From contig NZ_JPYA01000203.1 in assembly GCF_000750005.1 (NCBI RefSeq), forward strand, positions 1-47,486: DNA of 47,486 bases. Direction: 5' to 3'. Each line of letters begins with the position of its first letter. Position 1 is the first letter of the stretch. A model generated the notes under the pieces. The model was not told where the DNA came from. It made no database searches and was given only the letters and a program-made list of their open reading frames with translations. Below, in pieces: positions 8,569 to 16,683 of this stretch. The stretch is from Geobacillus icigianus. Its GTDB lineage: Bacteria > Bacillota > Bacilli > Bacillales > Anoxybacillaceae. The position numbers and the translations under genes are program-made.

Positions 8569-9365
8569 GATGAATAAACTCCTTTCAGCAAATGATACGT
8601 AAAACAAACTGGTTTGTTCGTCCGCGGGTCGCGGCCGATGTCAGCGTCAATGCCAAACACGTCGCGAAGCACTTCACGGCAAATGACGTCTTCGCTCGGC
8701 CCGGCTTTGACGATTTGGCCCGCTTTCATAGCGATCACATAGTCGGCAAACCGCGCCGCTTGGTTAATGTCATGGAGCACCATCACAATTGTCCGCCCTT
8801 CTTCTTTGTTCAGCCGTTCAAGCAGCTCGAGCACCTCGAGTTGATGGGCGATGTCCAAATACGTCGTCGGTTCGTCCAAAAAGATGATGTCCGTCTCTTG
8901 CGCGAGCGCCATGGCGATCCAGACGCGCTGCCGCTGTCCGCCGGAGAGGGCATCAACCGGCCGATGTTTCAACTCGGCTGTTTTTGTCACGGCAAGCGCC
9001 CAGTCGATCGCCTCGTAATCTTGTTTCGTTAGGCGGCCCCATCCTCTTTGATAAGGAAAGCGGCCGTATGAGACGAGCTCAGCGACGGTCAATCCGCTTG
9101 TCGCTTCCGGCGTCTGCGGCAAAATGGCCATTTTTTTCGCCAGCTCTTTCGTTGGCTGTTGTGAAATCGCCCGGCCATCCAACATCACCGCCCCGGATTG
9201 CGGGGAAATGATGCGCGTCAGCGTTTTGAGCAGCGTCGACTTGCCGCACCCGTTCGGCCCGATCATGGCGGTGATTTGCCGGTCGGGAATGCGGACGGAC
9301 AAGCGTTCGAAAATCGTCCGGTCATCGTAGCGGACGGTCAGTCCGTCAGCGTATAGGCGGACCAT
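8565..9365 (-). CDS. Siderophore ABC transporter ATP-binding protein
   Basis: This 266-residue FecE/FhuC-type ATPase powers ferric siderophore import. The Walker A box GPNGCGKST is at residues 36-44, the signature LSGGQRQR near 140, and Walker B with the catalytic acid in DIIFLDEPTTYLD. The start at 9365 (MVRLYADGL) follows AAAGGAGGTGG; the open frame continues to 9467 through the promoter and Fur box and is not coding there. It is similar to B. subtilis YusV, which serves several siderophore importers, but here it is in one operon with its own binding protein and permeases. Confidence 0.92.
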   Translation of the reverse strand: MVRLYADGLTVRYDDRTIFERLSVRIPDRQITAMIGPNGCGKSTLLKTLTRIISPQSGAVMLDGRAISQQPTKELAKKMAILPQTPEATSGLTVAELVSYGRFPYQRGWGRLTKQDYEAIDWALAVTKTAELKHRPVDALSGGQRQRVWIAMALAQETDIIFLDEPTTYLDIAHQLEVLELLERLNKEEGRTIVMVLHDINQAARFADYVIAMKAGQIVKAGPSEDVICREVLRDVFGIDADIGRDPRTNKPVCFTYHLLKGVYSS

Positions 9366-9393
9366 GCGGCCACCTCCTTTTGAACTAGGAAAA

Positions 9394-9408
9394 TGAGAAT
9401 CAATATCA
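9394..9408 (-). promoter_or_regulatory. Fur box
   Basis: TGAGAATCAATATCA fits the 7-1-7 Fur consensus TGATAAT-N-ATTATCA with two mismatches. It lies between the -10 region at 9420-9425 and the ATPase ribosome binding site, so iron-bound Fur would block transcription of the four-gene importer. Confidence 0.75.
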
Positions 9409-9419
9409 ATAACAATCTT

Positions 9420-9447
9420 ATTATAGCGAATCCGATGAAAAACGCAA
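9420..9447 (-). promoter_or_regulatory. SigA promoter of the siderophore operon
   Basis: On the minus strand TTGCGT (9447-9442) and TATAAT (9425-9420) are separated by 16 bp. The Fur box begins 12 nt downstream of the -10 element. Confidence 0.7.
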
Positions 9448-9593
9448 TGATTTTTTAAAAATAGCAATCTGTTTTACTTGCGAACAAGGCATCTATTTGC
9501 GTGGTCTCGATGGTCGACCAAAAAATGCGCATCGTTCAAAGAAACGGTCATCGCCAAACTGTTTGACTCGGGCGTGTCCATGGAATCGTCGGC

Positions 9594-10076
9594 ATGGCTG
9601 TCCAAATTCACGGCGGCTTCCGCTTGGAGACGATGAAGCCGACGAATACGTTTGCCGCTCATCGCTTGGCGCAATACGCGAAGGAAAAAGGGAAGCTTGA
9701 TGATGTCGTCGAACGGCTGTTTTTCGCGTATTTCACCGAATCAAAGCGAATCAGCGACCGCGCCGTGCTCCTTGACATCGCGGAAGCGGCCGGGCTTGAC
9801 CGAAGCGAGACGGAAGCGGTGCTTCATGGCGGCCGCTACACGGAGCAAGTGCGAAACGATGAAGCGGAGGCAGCCCGGCTTGGCGTCCGCGGTGTGCCGT
9901 TTTTCGTGCTGAATGGAAAGTATGCCATTTCTGGGGCTCAGCCGGTCGATGTGTTCCGGCGGGCGCGAGAAACGGTGTGGGAGGAGAAACAACAAGCTTC
10001 GCCGTTGCGGCCGCTCGCTGACGAAGGCGGCACATGCACGGATGGCAACTGCTCGATCGACGAATCCGTCCGTTAA
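9594..10076 (+). pseudogene. 5'-truncated FrnE/DsbA-family oxidoreductase
   Basis: The translated 160 residues match the C-terminal two thirds of FrnE-like DsbA-family proteins: TMKPTNTFAAHRLAQYAK, the helical insert with LDIAEAAGLDR, the cis-Pro segment LGVRGVPFFVLNGKYAISG and a tail. The N-terminal thioredoxin half with the CxxC active site, about 70-80 residues, is missing. Frame stops (for example at 9564) and unrelated sequence lie directly upstream, and no ribosome binding site precedes the ATG at 9594. I read it as a decayed gene that keeps its own terminator. The C-terminal CTDGNC motif could bind metal but cannot replace the lost active site. Confidence 0.75.
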
Positions 10077-10086
10077 GCAAATGAAC

Positions 10087-10120
10087 AACCGGCTCGAGTC
10101 CTCCGAGCCGGTTGTTTTTT
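10087..10120 (+). terminator. Terminator after the FrnE-like remnant
   Basis: AACCGGCTCG (10087-10096) pairs with CGAGCCGGTT (10104-10113), followed by GTTTTTT. This is a textbook intrinsic terminator. Confidence 0.85.
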
Positions 10121-10159
10121 GCCATTCCATTGAGGTAAGGCCGGTAGGATGAAGGAAAA

Positions 10160-10372
10160 TCAGCCGCGCTTCACAAACAGCGGCAAGTCCGTATGCCCCA
10201 TTGCGCGGACGTAGACGAACAGCTGCCCTTTATGGTGGATTTCGTGATCCATCGCCATTGGCAGCAGCTGCGCGGCTGGGATGTGAATGCCAAAGTCGGA
10301 AACATCAATTTGCAACAGGGCGGGCTCTTCATCGATCATCACGTTTACCGCTCCACCCCTAGGGGGAATCAT
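10160..10372 (-). pseudogene. C-terminal remnant of a DinB family protein
   Basis: About 55 residues match the end of DinB/YfiT-like four-helix proteins: IPAAQLLPMAMDHEIHHKGQ, then LFVYVRAMGHTDLPLFVKR. The metal-ligand histidines of helix 4 (HEIHH) survive, but the first three helices are missing and the frame begins in unrelated sequence near 10372 without a ribosome binding site. Together with the neighbouring FrnE remnant it marks a degraded patch. Confidence 0.7.
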
Positions 10373-10511
10373 ATCACTCCTACCTGAGCTCCCTTTCCTT
10401 CATGGCAATGGAAGAAACTCCTCTTATTCATTACAATGAAAGTAAATCGTTCAGCGCGTCCACACATGACGATGAATGGGGAAAACGCAAAGTGGGAAAG
10501 GATGGGGAAAG

Positions 10512-11177
10512 ATGAAACAGACCTCTGCGCCCGATCCGCTGCGGATCAAAGTGCTCATTGCCGATGACAATTCCTTTGTCCGCGAAGGGCTGCGGATCAT
10601 CTTAAGCACGTATGACGAGTTTGATGTCGTCGCGACCGTAAGTGATGGGAAAGAGGCGGTGGAATATTGCCGGCATCATGAAGTCGATATTGCGTTATTG
10701 GATGTGCGCATGCCGAACATGAACGGCGTCGAAGCGACGAAGCTCATCTGTGAGCAGACGAAGACAAAGCCGCTGATTTTGACGACGTTTGATGATGATG
10801 AGTACATTATGGATGCCATCCAATACGGCGCAAAGGGATATTTTTTAAAAAATACCGATCCAGAGCGAATCCGGGAAGCGATCAAAGCCGTTTATCACGG
10901 TCAAGTGGTCATGCAAGAGGTGGTCATGGAAAAAATCAAGTCCAATCTCAAAGAAGAAAAAGGACCGACGCCGAAAATCGACAAACGTCTGTTTACTGAG
11001 CGAGAGTTGGACATTATGGCGCTCATTGCGAAAGGGCTTTCGAATAAAGAAATTGCCAGCCAGCTATTTATCTCCGAGGGAACGGTGGCTAATTACATTA
11101 CGTCCATTTTCAATAAAACAGGATTGCAGCATCGAACGCAAATCGCTGTTTATTACTTGACGGGGAAAATCGGTTGA
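10512..11177 (+). CDS. NarL/FixJ-family response regulator (LnrK/YfiK-like)
   Basis: This 221-residue response regulator has a receiver domain (residues 12-130) with acidic pocket DD at 18-19, phospho-acceptor D64 in LLDVRMPNMNG and the conserved lysine in GYFLKNT. A LuxR-type helix-turn-helix follows (LFTERELDIMALIAKG then LSNKEIASQLFISEGTV). It is expected to be phosphorylated by the histidine kinase 9 nt downstream and to activate the ABC exporter genes. The frame opens at 10476, but the ATG at 10512 is better placed after AAAGGA. The set regulator, kinase, ATPase and two permeases resembles LnrJKLMN (YfiJKLMN) of B. subtilis, with regulator and kinase in swapped order. Confidence 0.88.
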   Translation: MKQTSAPDPLRIKVLIADDNSFVREGLRIILSTYDEFDVVATVSDGKEAVEYCRHHEVDIALLDVRMPNMNGVEATKLICEQTKTKPLILTTFDDDEYIMDAIQYGAKGYFLKNTDPERIREAIKAVYHGQVVMQEVVMEKIKSNLKEEKGPTPKIDKRLFTERELDIMALIAKGLSNKEIASQLFISEGTVANYITSIFNKTGLQHRTQIAVYYLTGKIG

Positions 11178-11186
11178 GGGAGCGGT

Positions 11187-12293
11187 ATGGAACGTTTGCT
11201 TCTGTTTTACAAACTCATTGTATGGGGATATGCAGCGCTTGATTATATCTCATCGGAACAGAGGAATGAATCTTGGTTTGTCTTGTCCTCTCTGATTTAT
11301 TTTTGTCTCAGTTTGTCTGCTTCTATCGTTCGAAATGTAAGGTGGAAAAAGGGAGCGGCGCTGTGTTCCGTCGTCCTTGTGATCCTTTCCAGCGCCTATG
11401 TGGAGCCGTCATTTGGTTTATTGTTGCCTCTCAATGGATATGAGTTGGCTTCGTTCTATATTCCCCGACTATGGGGGATATGGGTGGTGCTGCTTGTTCC
11501 TATGGTTTGGCTTGGCCCTTCGGCAGCGAAATTGTATGGTCTTGTGGCGTTGTTCAGTCTTGTCAGCGTGACGACAGCCAAGCGCCATCTTGAGCGGATG
11601 AAACAACAAGAAGATCGTTTGGATCAACTGCGTAACGATTGGCATCGGCTGACAAGGAGTGTCAACGAATATCATCAATATATCAAGCAATCGGAATATA
11701 TGTTGCAATTAGAAGAGCGAAACCGTTTGTCACAGCGCATTCATGACCAAATCGGCCATTCGCTGACGGGGGCGCTCATTCAGATGGAGGCGGCCAAACG
11801 GTTGATGGATGGAGACCGCAACAAGGCAAAACAATTGTTGGAAAACGCCATCCACATTTCCAAAGAAGGCATTGAACAAATTCGGATGACCTTAAAACAG
11901 ATGAAACCGCCGCCTGAGCAAATGGGGATCAATCGAGTGAAATTATTTATTGATGAGTTTTCCGCCCAACATCATCTCCCGATTCCACTCGTATGCAAAG
12001 GGGATCTGGATGTGATTACGCCAATCCAATGGAAAGTCATTTATGAGAACATGGCCGAGGCGTTGACGAATGCGATCAAATACGCCGAGGCTACCGCCAT
12101 TGCCGTTGAGATTCACGTCTTGAATCGAGTCATCAAGGTGGAAGTGAAAGATAACGGGAAAGGTGCGACCAAGATCAAGAAAGGGCTTGGGATCATCGGC
12201 ATGGAGGAACGGGCGGCCTCTGTTCATGGCACGGTCATTGTCGATGGGACAAACGGGTTCTCTGTCACAACGTTGCTTCCGATTCATGAGTAA
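11187..12293 (+). CDS. NarL-type sensor histidine kinase (LnrJ/YfiJ-like)
   Basis: This 368-residue membrane sensor kinase has four to five hydrophobic segments within the first 130 residues and very short loops, typical of kinases that sense envelope stress inside the membrane. A coiled linker (130-175) leads to the HisKA_3 dimerisation domain with the phospho-acceptor H186 in SQRIHDQIGHSLTGAL. The HATPase domain has an N box near ENMAEALTNAIKYAEA and the G1 box DNGKGA. It starts 9 nt after the response regulator stop, with GAGGGAG as ribosome binding site. The likely signal is a membrane-active antibiotic, by analogy with the LnrJK linearmycin sensor; this is inference. Confidence 0.87.
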   Translation: MERLLLFYKLIVWGYAALDYISSEQRNESWFVLSSLIYFCLSLSASIVRNVRWKKGAALCSVVLVILSSAYVEPSFGLLLPLNGYELASFYIPRLWGIWVVLLVPMVWLGPSAAKLYGLVALFSLVSVTTAKRHLERMKQQEDRLDQLRNDWHRLTRSVNEYHQYIKQSEYMLQLEERNRLSQRIHDQIGHSLTGALIQMEAAKRLMDGDRNKAKQLLENAIHISKEGIEQIRMTLKQMKPPPEQMGINRVKLFIDEFSAQHHLPIPLVCKGDLDVITPIQWKVIYENMAEALTNAIKYAEATAIAVEIHVLNRVIKVEVKDNGKGATKIKKGLGIIGMEERAASVHGTVIVDGTNGFSVTTLLPIHE

Positions 12294-12317
12294 TTCGTGA
12301 ATTTTCTCATGTCAACG

Positions 12318-12355
12318 AGATGAATTCCTGCACTTACAGGAGTTCATCTTTTTTT
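12318..12355 (+). terminator. Terminator between the two-component and ABC genes
   Basis: AGATGAATTCCTG (12318-12330) pairs with CAGGAGTTCATCT (12337-12349), followed by seven T. The ABC genes therefore probably have their own promoter; TATAAT at 12357-12362 lies directly after it. Confidence 0.85.
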
Positions 12356-12356
12356 C

Positions 12357-12362
12357 TATAAT
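12357..12362 (+). promoter_or_regulatory. Possible -10 element of the ABC exporter operon
   Basis: A perfect TATAAT follows the terminator, about 34 nt before the ATPase start. At 17 bp upstream only TTACAG, within the terminator stem, could be a -35, so the promoter would be weak without an activator. That fits control by the adjacent response regulator. Confidence 0.4.
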
Positions 12363-12395
12363 CAATAACACCAAGTATGGAAAGAAGGTGGAACG

Positions 12396-13334
12396 GTGAA
12401 CATGTTGGAAATCAAGCAGGTCACGAAAAAATTTGGCGACTTCATTGCGGTAGATCATATGTCCCTCTCTGTCGCCGAAGGAGAAATCTTTGGCTTTCTC
12501 GGAGCCAACGGAGCGGGAAAAAGCACCACGATCAATATGATTGCCGGGTTGCTGCGCCCGAACGCAGGTGAAATCACGATTCTCGGCAAGGACATCACGA
12601 GGCACCGCCAGTTTGCCAAACGACAGATCGGCATCGTGCCTCAAGAAATCGCCATCTATGAAAATTTGACGGCGTATGAGAATGTAGAGTTCTTTGCCGG
12701 ATTGTATGGACTGCGCGGCGCGGAGCTGCGCCAGCGGGTGGAAGAGGCGCTTGAGTTTGTTGGCTTGAGCGATAAACGCAAACGTTATCCGAAGCATTTC
12801 TCAGGCGGGATGAAACGGAGGCTCAATATCGCCTGTGCGATCGCCCATCGGCCGAAGCTCATCATTATGGACGAACCAACAGTCGGCATCGATCCGCAGT
12901 CGCGAAATGATATTTTAGCTGCGGTCAAAAAGCTCAATGACATGGGATGTACGATGATTTATACAAGCCATTACATGGAGGAAGTTGAAGAAATTTGTAC
13001 ACGAATCGCGATCATTGATCACGGAAAGATCATCGCAGAGGGGACAAAGGAGCAATTGGAAGCGATGATTACCGATACAAAAGATATTTGGATCGAAATC
13101 AGGGGCATGGATCAGCTCAACAAGCAGCATCTACAAGACATTCCCGGGGTCAAGGCGGTGCAATGTGAAGAAAATATAATTAAAATCAGTTCGGACATCA
13201 ATGTTAATCATTTAAATCAAATTGTGCAATGTTTGATCAATGACGGGGTGGAGATCCGGTCGCTCGAAGACCAATCACCGAATTTAGAAACCGTTTTTCT
13301 TACGCTGACGGGGAGAAATTTGCGCGATTCATGA
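12396..13334 (+). CDS. ABC exporter ATP-binding protein (LnrL-like)
   Basis: This 312-residue ABC-2 type ATPase energises export by the two permeases that follow. Walker A GANGAGKST is at 36-44, the signature is FSGGMKRRLNIA, and Walker B is LIIMDEPTVGIDP. A C-terminal extension of about 90 residues follows the nucleotide-binding domain, as in drug and antibiotic exporters of the DrrA/LnrL class. The start is GTG 12396, or ATG 12402, after AAGAAGGTGG; both fit. In B. subtilis the homologous LnrLMN gives resistance to linear polyenes; the substrate here is unknown. Confidence 0.88.
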   Translation: MNMLEIKQVTKKFGDFIAVDHMSLSVAEGEIFGFLGANGAGKSTTINMIAGLLRPNAGEITILGKDITRHRQFAKRQIGIVPQEIAIYENLTAYENVEFFAGLYGLRGAELRQRVEEALEFVGLSDKRKRYPKHFSGGMKRRLNIACAIAHRPKLIIMDEPTVGIDPQSRNDILAAVKKLNDMGCTMIYTSHYMEEVEEICTRIAIIDHGKIIAEGTKEQLEAMITDTKDIWIEIRGMDQLNKQHLQDIPGVKAVQCEENIIKISSDINVNHLNQIVQCLINDGVEIRSLEDQSPNLETVFLTLTGRNLRDS

Positions 13335-13367
13335 CCGATCTTTCATTGGGCAAAGGAGGTGCTTCTT

Positions 13368-14471
13368 TTGAATATTGTTCGGATCGCGGTAAAGGAGATC
13401 AAAAGCGATTTTCGTGATGCCCGGACGCTGTTTTTCATGCTGCTGTTTCCGATCGTACTCATGTTCATCTTAGGAACAGCCCTTTCTCACGCGTTCCAAT
13501 GGACGGTTTCCATCGGTGAGGTACGCGTCTTCTACAAAGACCAAACAGCCGGGCAGTTGTCGGCATCGATTCACGCCTTGGCTCAAGAGGCGAAGAAAGC
13601 CCATATCAATTTTCAAAAGGTGCCGGACGATATGAATGGAAAGCAAGCGGTTCAGGACGGAAAAGCCGATGGGTATGTCGAGATCGGCCTACATGGGGTC
13701 GAGTTGTACACGAATGAACATAACAAGGTAAAAGGAGCGATTGTTCAAGGAGTGATGGGCGCGTTTGTCGGCCAATATCAGCTGGCCATGGCCGTTTCGC
13801 AAGGGCAGCCGGGTTCGTTTCAGCCCAATCGAAATCCGCATGAGGAGTACATTCAAGAACGATCGCTGCGTTCCAAACGAAAACCGGGGGCGATGGATTA
13901 TTATGCGGTGGCGATGACGACCATGATCGCTTTGTATAGCGCATTGCCTGGCAGCTCTTTGTTGCGGGGAGAGCGGACGCGGAAGACGGCTGACCGCCTT
14001 TTGGCGGCCCCTGTTCGCAAAAGCGAGATTTTTATTGGAAAACTGGCCGGAAACATCGTGGCGAATTTTCTTTGTGTGGCCGTAGTGATCTTGTTTAGTA
14101 AACTTGTTTTTCACGCGTATTGGGGGCGTCACTTCAGTCTCGTGTATTTGCTTCTGTTGACTGAAGTGGTATTGGCCATAAGCTTTGGGCTAGGGATGAG
14201 CTATCTGGCAAGGACGGAAGGAGCGGCGCGAACGATAGCGATGGTCATCATTCAGCTCGCTTCTTTTTTCGGGGGTGCTTATTTTCCGATCGATGAAACG
14301 AAGTGGTTTGCTCATTTGTCGCCGCTTTCTTGGATGAATGAAACGATTTTTAAAATGGTATATGCCAACGATGTGTCCAGCGTGGTTCCAACCATGTTTC
14401 TCAATGTCGGTCTAGCGGCGTTGTTTTTATTGATCGCGGTGGCGTCTGTAGCGAGACGGGAGGGATTATAG
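13368..14471 (+). CDS. ABC-2 family exporter permease (LnrM-like)
   Basis: This 367-residue ABC-2 permease has one N-terminal transmembrane helix (LFFMLLFPIVLMFILG), a large extracytoplasmic domain of about 140 residues and five or six C-terminal helices. The family motif is visible in GERTRKTADRLLAAPV and the final SPLSWMNE region. The TTG at 13368 lies 8 nt after AAAGGAGGT; the frame opens at a GTG inside that ribosome binding site. It should heterodimerise with the next gene product. Confidence 0.85.
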   Translation: MNIVRIAVKEIKSDFRDARTLFFMLLFPIVLMFILGTALSHAFQWTVSIGEVRVFYKDQTAGQLSASIHALAQEAKKAHINFQKVPDDMNGKQAVQDGKADGYVEIGLHGVELYTNEHNKVKGAIVQGVMGAFVGQYQLAMAVSQGQPGSFQPNRNPHEEYIQERSLRSKRKPGAMDYYAVAMTTMIALYSALPGSSLLRGERTRKTADRLLAAPVRKSEIFIGKLAGNIVANFLCVAVVILFSKLVFHAYWGRHFSLVYLLLLTEVVLAISFGLGMSYLARTEGAARTIAMVIIQLASFFGGAYFPIDETKWFAHLSPLSWMNETIFKMVYANDVSSVVPTMFLNVGLAALFLLIAVASVARREGL

Positions 14472-14472
14472 G

Positions 14473-15618
14473 GTGAACGATGTGATTTGGTTGGTGAAGT
14501 ATACGTTAAAGCGAACGTTCCGTCGAAAAATCAATTTTTTGTTATACTTTGGCACGCCGTTGGCGGCGATCCTTTTGTCTTTGTTTGCGGCCGGGAGCAA
14601 CCCTGTCAAGGAGGTGCGCATCGGGATCGTCAATGAGGATCATGGACGGATTACCGATGATACGATCCATTTTCTGAAAAACATTGACCATCTATCAGTG
14701 AAAAGCGTCACGTTGTCAGCAGTGGACGACCAAATCACCTCGCAAAAGGTGGATGGCGTGTTGATTTTTCGCCAAGGGTTTTCCAAAAGCGTCCAGCACG
14801 GCCAACCTCGGCCGATTGAACTCGTCTCGCTCAAGGGAGCGGAAATCACTACGTTTATCAAATCATACTTGCATGAATACATTGATCATCTGGCCACATT
14901 GGGGCGATTGGCCAATGGAAACACCGATCTCTTTTGGAAAATGTATGAACGGTATCAACACGCACCGTTCCGGTTAGCTATTCACTCCTTATCCGATACG
15001 TCCAAACAAAAAGCGATCACGTATCAAACGATCGGCTACTTGCTCATGATCATGGTAATGTCAGCGGGAAATTTGACGGAGATCATCCTCAAAGAAAGAG
15101 AAGAGCGCACGTATTCTCGATTATTGACGACACCGATTCAAGCCAGAACGTATGTGTTATCGAATGTTGTGGTGAATGTGTTGGTCATAACGGTACAGAT
15201 GATCGTGACCTTTGTGGCGATGAAAAACATCTTTCATATTTATCCTAACGTTCCGATGTGGCAAATGGCCCTCGTACTTTTCGTTTTCTCTTTATCGGCA
15301 ATCGGGTTGGCTTTGATTACGGTGATGGTGGCGAACAGCTCCACCTCCGCCGGAGCGCTGCAGCCATTGATCACCGTTCCGACCTGCATGCTGGCCGGCT
15401 GTTTTTGGCCCGTCGAGTTGATGCCGAAGTTTTTGCAAAAGGCGGCGTACTTTCTACCGCAACGGTGGACGCTTGATTTCTTAGTGAAGCTGCAGGAGGG
15501 GCGTTCTTTTGGCAGTTTGTATTTGCATGTGTTGATTCTTCTCGCGTTTGCACTGACGTTTTTCCTTATTGCTGTTTATACGTTCAGCCGAAGTCAGCAG
15601 AATGGACAATTTGTGTAA
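14473..15618 (+). CDS. ABC-2 family exporter permease (LnrN-like)
   Basis: This 381-residue ABC-2 permease has the same layout as the preceding gene: an N-terminal helix, an extracytoplasmic domain to about residue 180, then six helices with KEREERTYSRLLTTPI and a late WPVELMPKFLQKAAYFLPQRWTL segment. It starts at a GTG one base after the previous stop, with GGGAGG at 14459-14464, so the two permeases are translationally coupled. It ends the operon before the terminator at 15696. Confidence 0.85.
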   Translation: MNDVIWLVKYTLKRTFRRKINFLLYFGTPLAAILLSLFAAGSNPVKEVRIGIVNEDHGRITDDTIHFLKNIDHLSVKSVTLSAVDDQITSQKVDGVLIFRQGFSKSVQHGQPRPIELVSLKGAEITTFIKSYLHEYIDHLATLGRLANGNTDLFWKMYERYQHAPFRLAIHSLSDTSKQKAITYQTIGYLLMIMVMSAGNLTEIILKEREERTYSRLLTTPIQARTYVLSNVVVNVLVITVQMIVTFVAMKNIFHIYPNVPMWQMALVLFVFSLSAIGLALITVMVANSSTSAGALQPLITVPTCMLAGCFWPVELMPKFLQKAAYFLPQRWTLDFLVKLQEGRSFGSLYLHVLILLAFALTFFLIAVYTFSRSQQNGQFV

Positions 15619-15695
15619 CGATGTTGAATGGTTGTTGATCGCTAGCGGTGCAAGAGGCCTTCATTGGTGTGGAACCGTTGGGTAGTCCTTAAATC

Positions 15696-15733
15696 AAGCA
15701 CAGCCGAAGCAGATGGCTGTGCCTTATTTTATT
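15696..15733 (+). terminator. Terminator after the ABC exporter operon
   Basis: GCACAGCC (15698-15705) pairs with GGCTGTGC (15715-15722), followed by CTTATTTTATT. Confidence 0.75.
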
Positions 15734-15826
15734 GGTTTTGGGAAACTGTCCATCGCATTTTCGCTCGTCATGCTTATGCTAATAGTGACAGATTCCTAAG
15801 CGAGAAGGGTGGGAGAGAGAAGCGCG

Positions 15827-16555
15827 ATGGTGAATATTTTTCTTGACCCCGGTCACGGGGGGACGGACACTGGGGCGGTCGGTAACGGATTGCGGGAGAA
15901 AGACATCACGCTGTCCATCGCCTTGGAGATGAGCCGCCTTTTGCAAAGTGAGTACGAAGGAGTTTCCGTGCAGCTGAGCCGGACAAAAGATGAAACGGTG
16001 TCGCTCGATGAACGGACGGAGCGAGCCAACCGCTGGGGGGCCGATTTATACGTTTCGATCCACGTAAACGCGGGCGGTGGCACGGGATACGAAGATTACA
16101 TTTACTACGAGCTGTCGGAAAATTCCCGAACGGCGCGCATTCGTGATGTGCTGCATGAAGAAGTGATTCGGGCGACAGGATTCCGCGACCGTGGAAAAAA
16201 GAAGGCGAATTTTCATGTGCTAAGGGAGACAACGATGCCAGCGGTGTTGACGGAGAACGGGTTTATCGATAATGAGGAAGACGCAAAAAAATTGGCGGAC
16301 ACCGAATTTTTGCGGACGATTGCCCGCGGTCATGTCAACGGACTAGAACGGGCGCTCGGATTGAGAAAAAAAGAAGGGACGCCGAACAATCCTCCTGAGC
16401 AGGATCCGGATGAGCCAAGCGTTCAAAGATTGACGCGTGTGATCGTTGATGGCAAGCAAGTTGGCGTCTTTGCTAAACCGGAAAACGCGCTGCGCCAAGT
16501 GGAGCATTATTTAGGAAGAGCGAAGCGGATTGTGCTTGAGCAAGTCGAGGAATGA
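15827..16555 (+). CDS. N-acetylmuramoyl-L-alanine amidase (Amidase_3)
   Basis: This 242-residue zinc amidase cleaves the amide bond between N-acetylmuramic acid and the peptide stem of peptidoglycan. Zinc ligands H10 (DPGHGG), E24 (LREKD) and H79 (VSIHVNAG) and the catalytic glutamate of LTENGFIDN are all present. The C-terminal 60 residues (from NNPPEQDP) form a short linker and a small domain RVIVDGKQVGVFAKPENAL that resembles the sporulation/phage amidase tails (CwlC-like). There is no signal peptide, as in mother-cell lytic or phage-type amidases released by lysis. The ATG at 15827 follows GGGAGAGAGAAG. Monocistronic, with a terminator directly after. Confidence 0.88.
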   Translation: MVNIFLDPGHGGTDTGAVGNGLREKDITLSIALEMSRLLQSEYEGVSVQLSRTKDETVSLDERTERANRWGADLYVSIHVNAGGGTGYEDYIYYELSENSRTARIRDVLHEEVIRATGFRDRGKKKANFHVLRETTMPAVLTENGFIDNEEDAKKLADTEFLRTIARGHVNGLERALGLRKKEGTPNNPPEQDPDEPSVQRLTRVIVDGKQVGVFAKPENALRQVEHYLGRAKRIVLEQVEE

Positions 16556-16559
16556 CGAG

Positions 16560-16595
16560 AACGCTTGCCTAGTTTTCAGCTAGGCGAGCGTTTTT
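16560..16595 (+). terminator. Terminator after the amidase gene
   Basis: AACGCTTGCCTAG (16560-16572) pairs with CTAGGCGAGCGTT (16580-16592) and runs into TTTTT. Confidence 0.85.
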
Positions 16596-16683
16596 CGTTC
16601 GTTCGTCCTAGTGGAAAGGCCGCCTCCTCCTTTGTTCAGCCGTCATATGAGTATAGCGAGAAACAAAGGAAGGGGGAAAAGAC

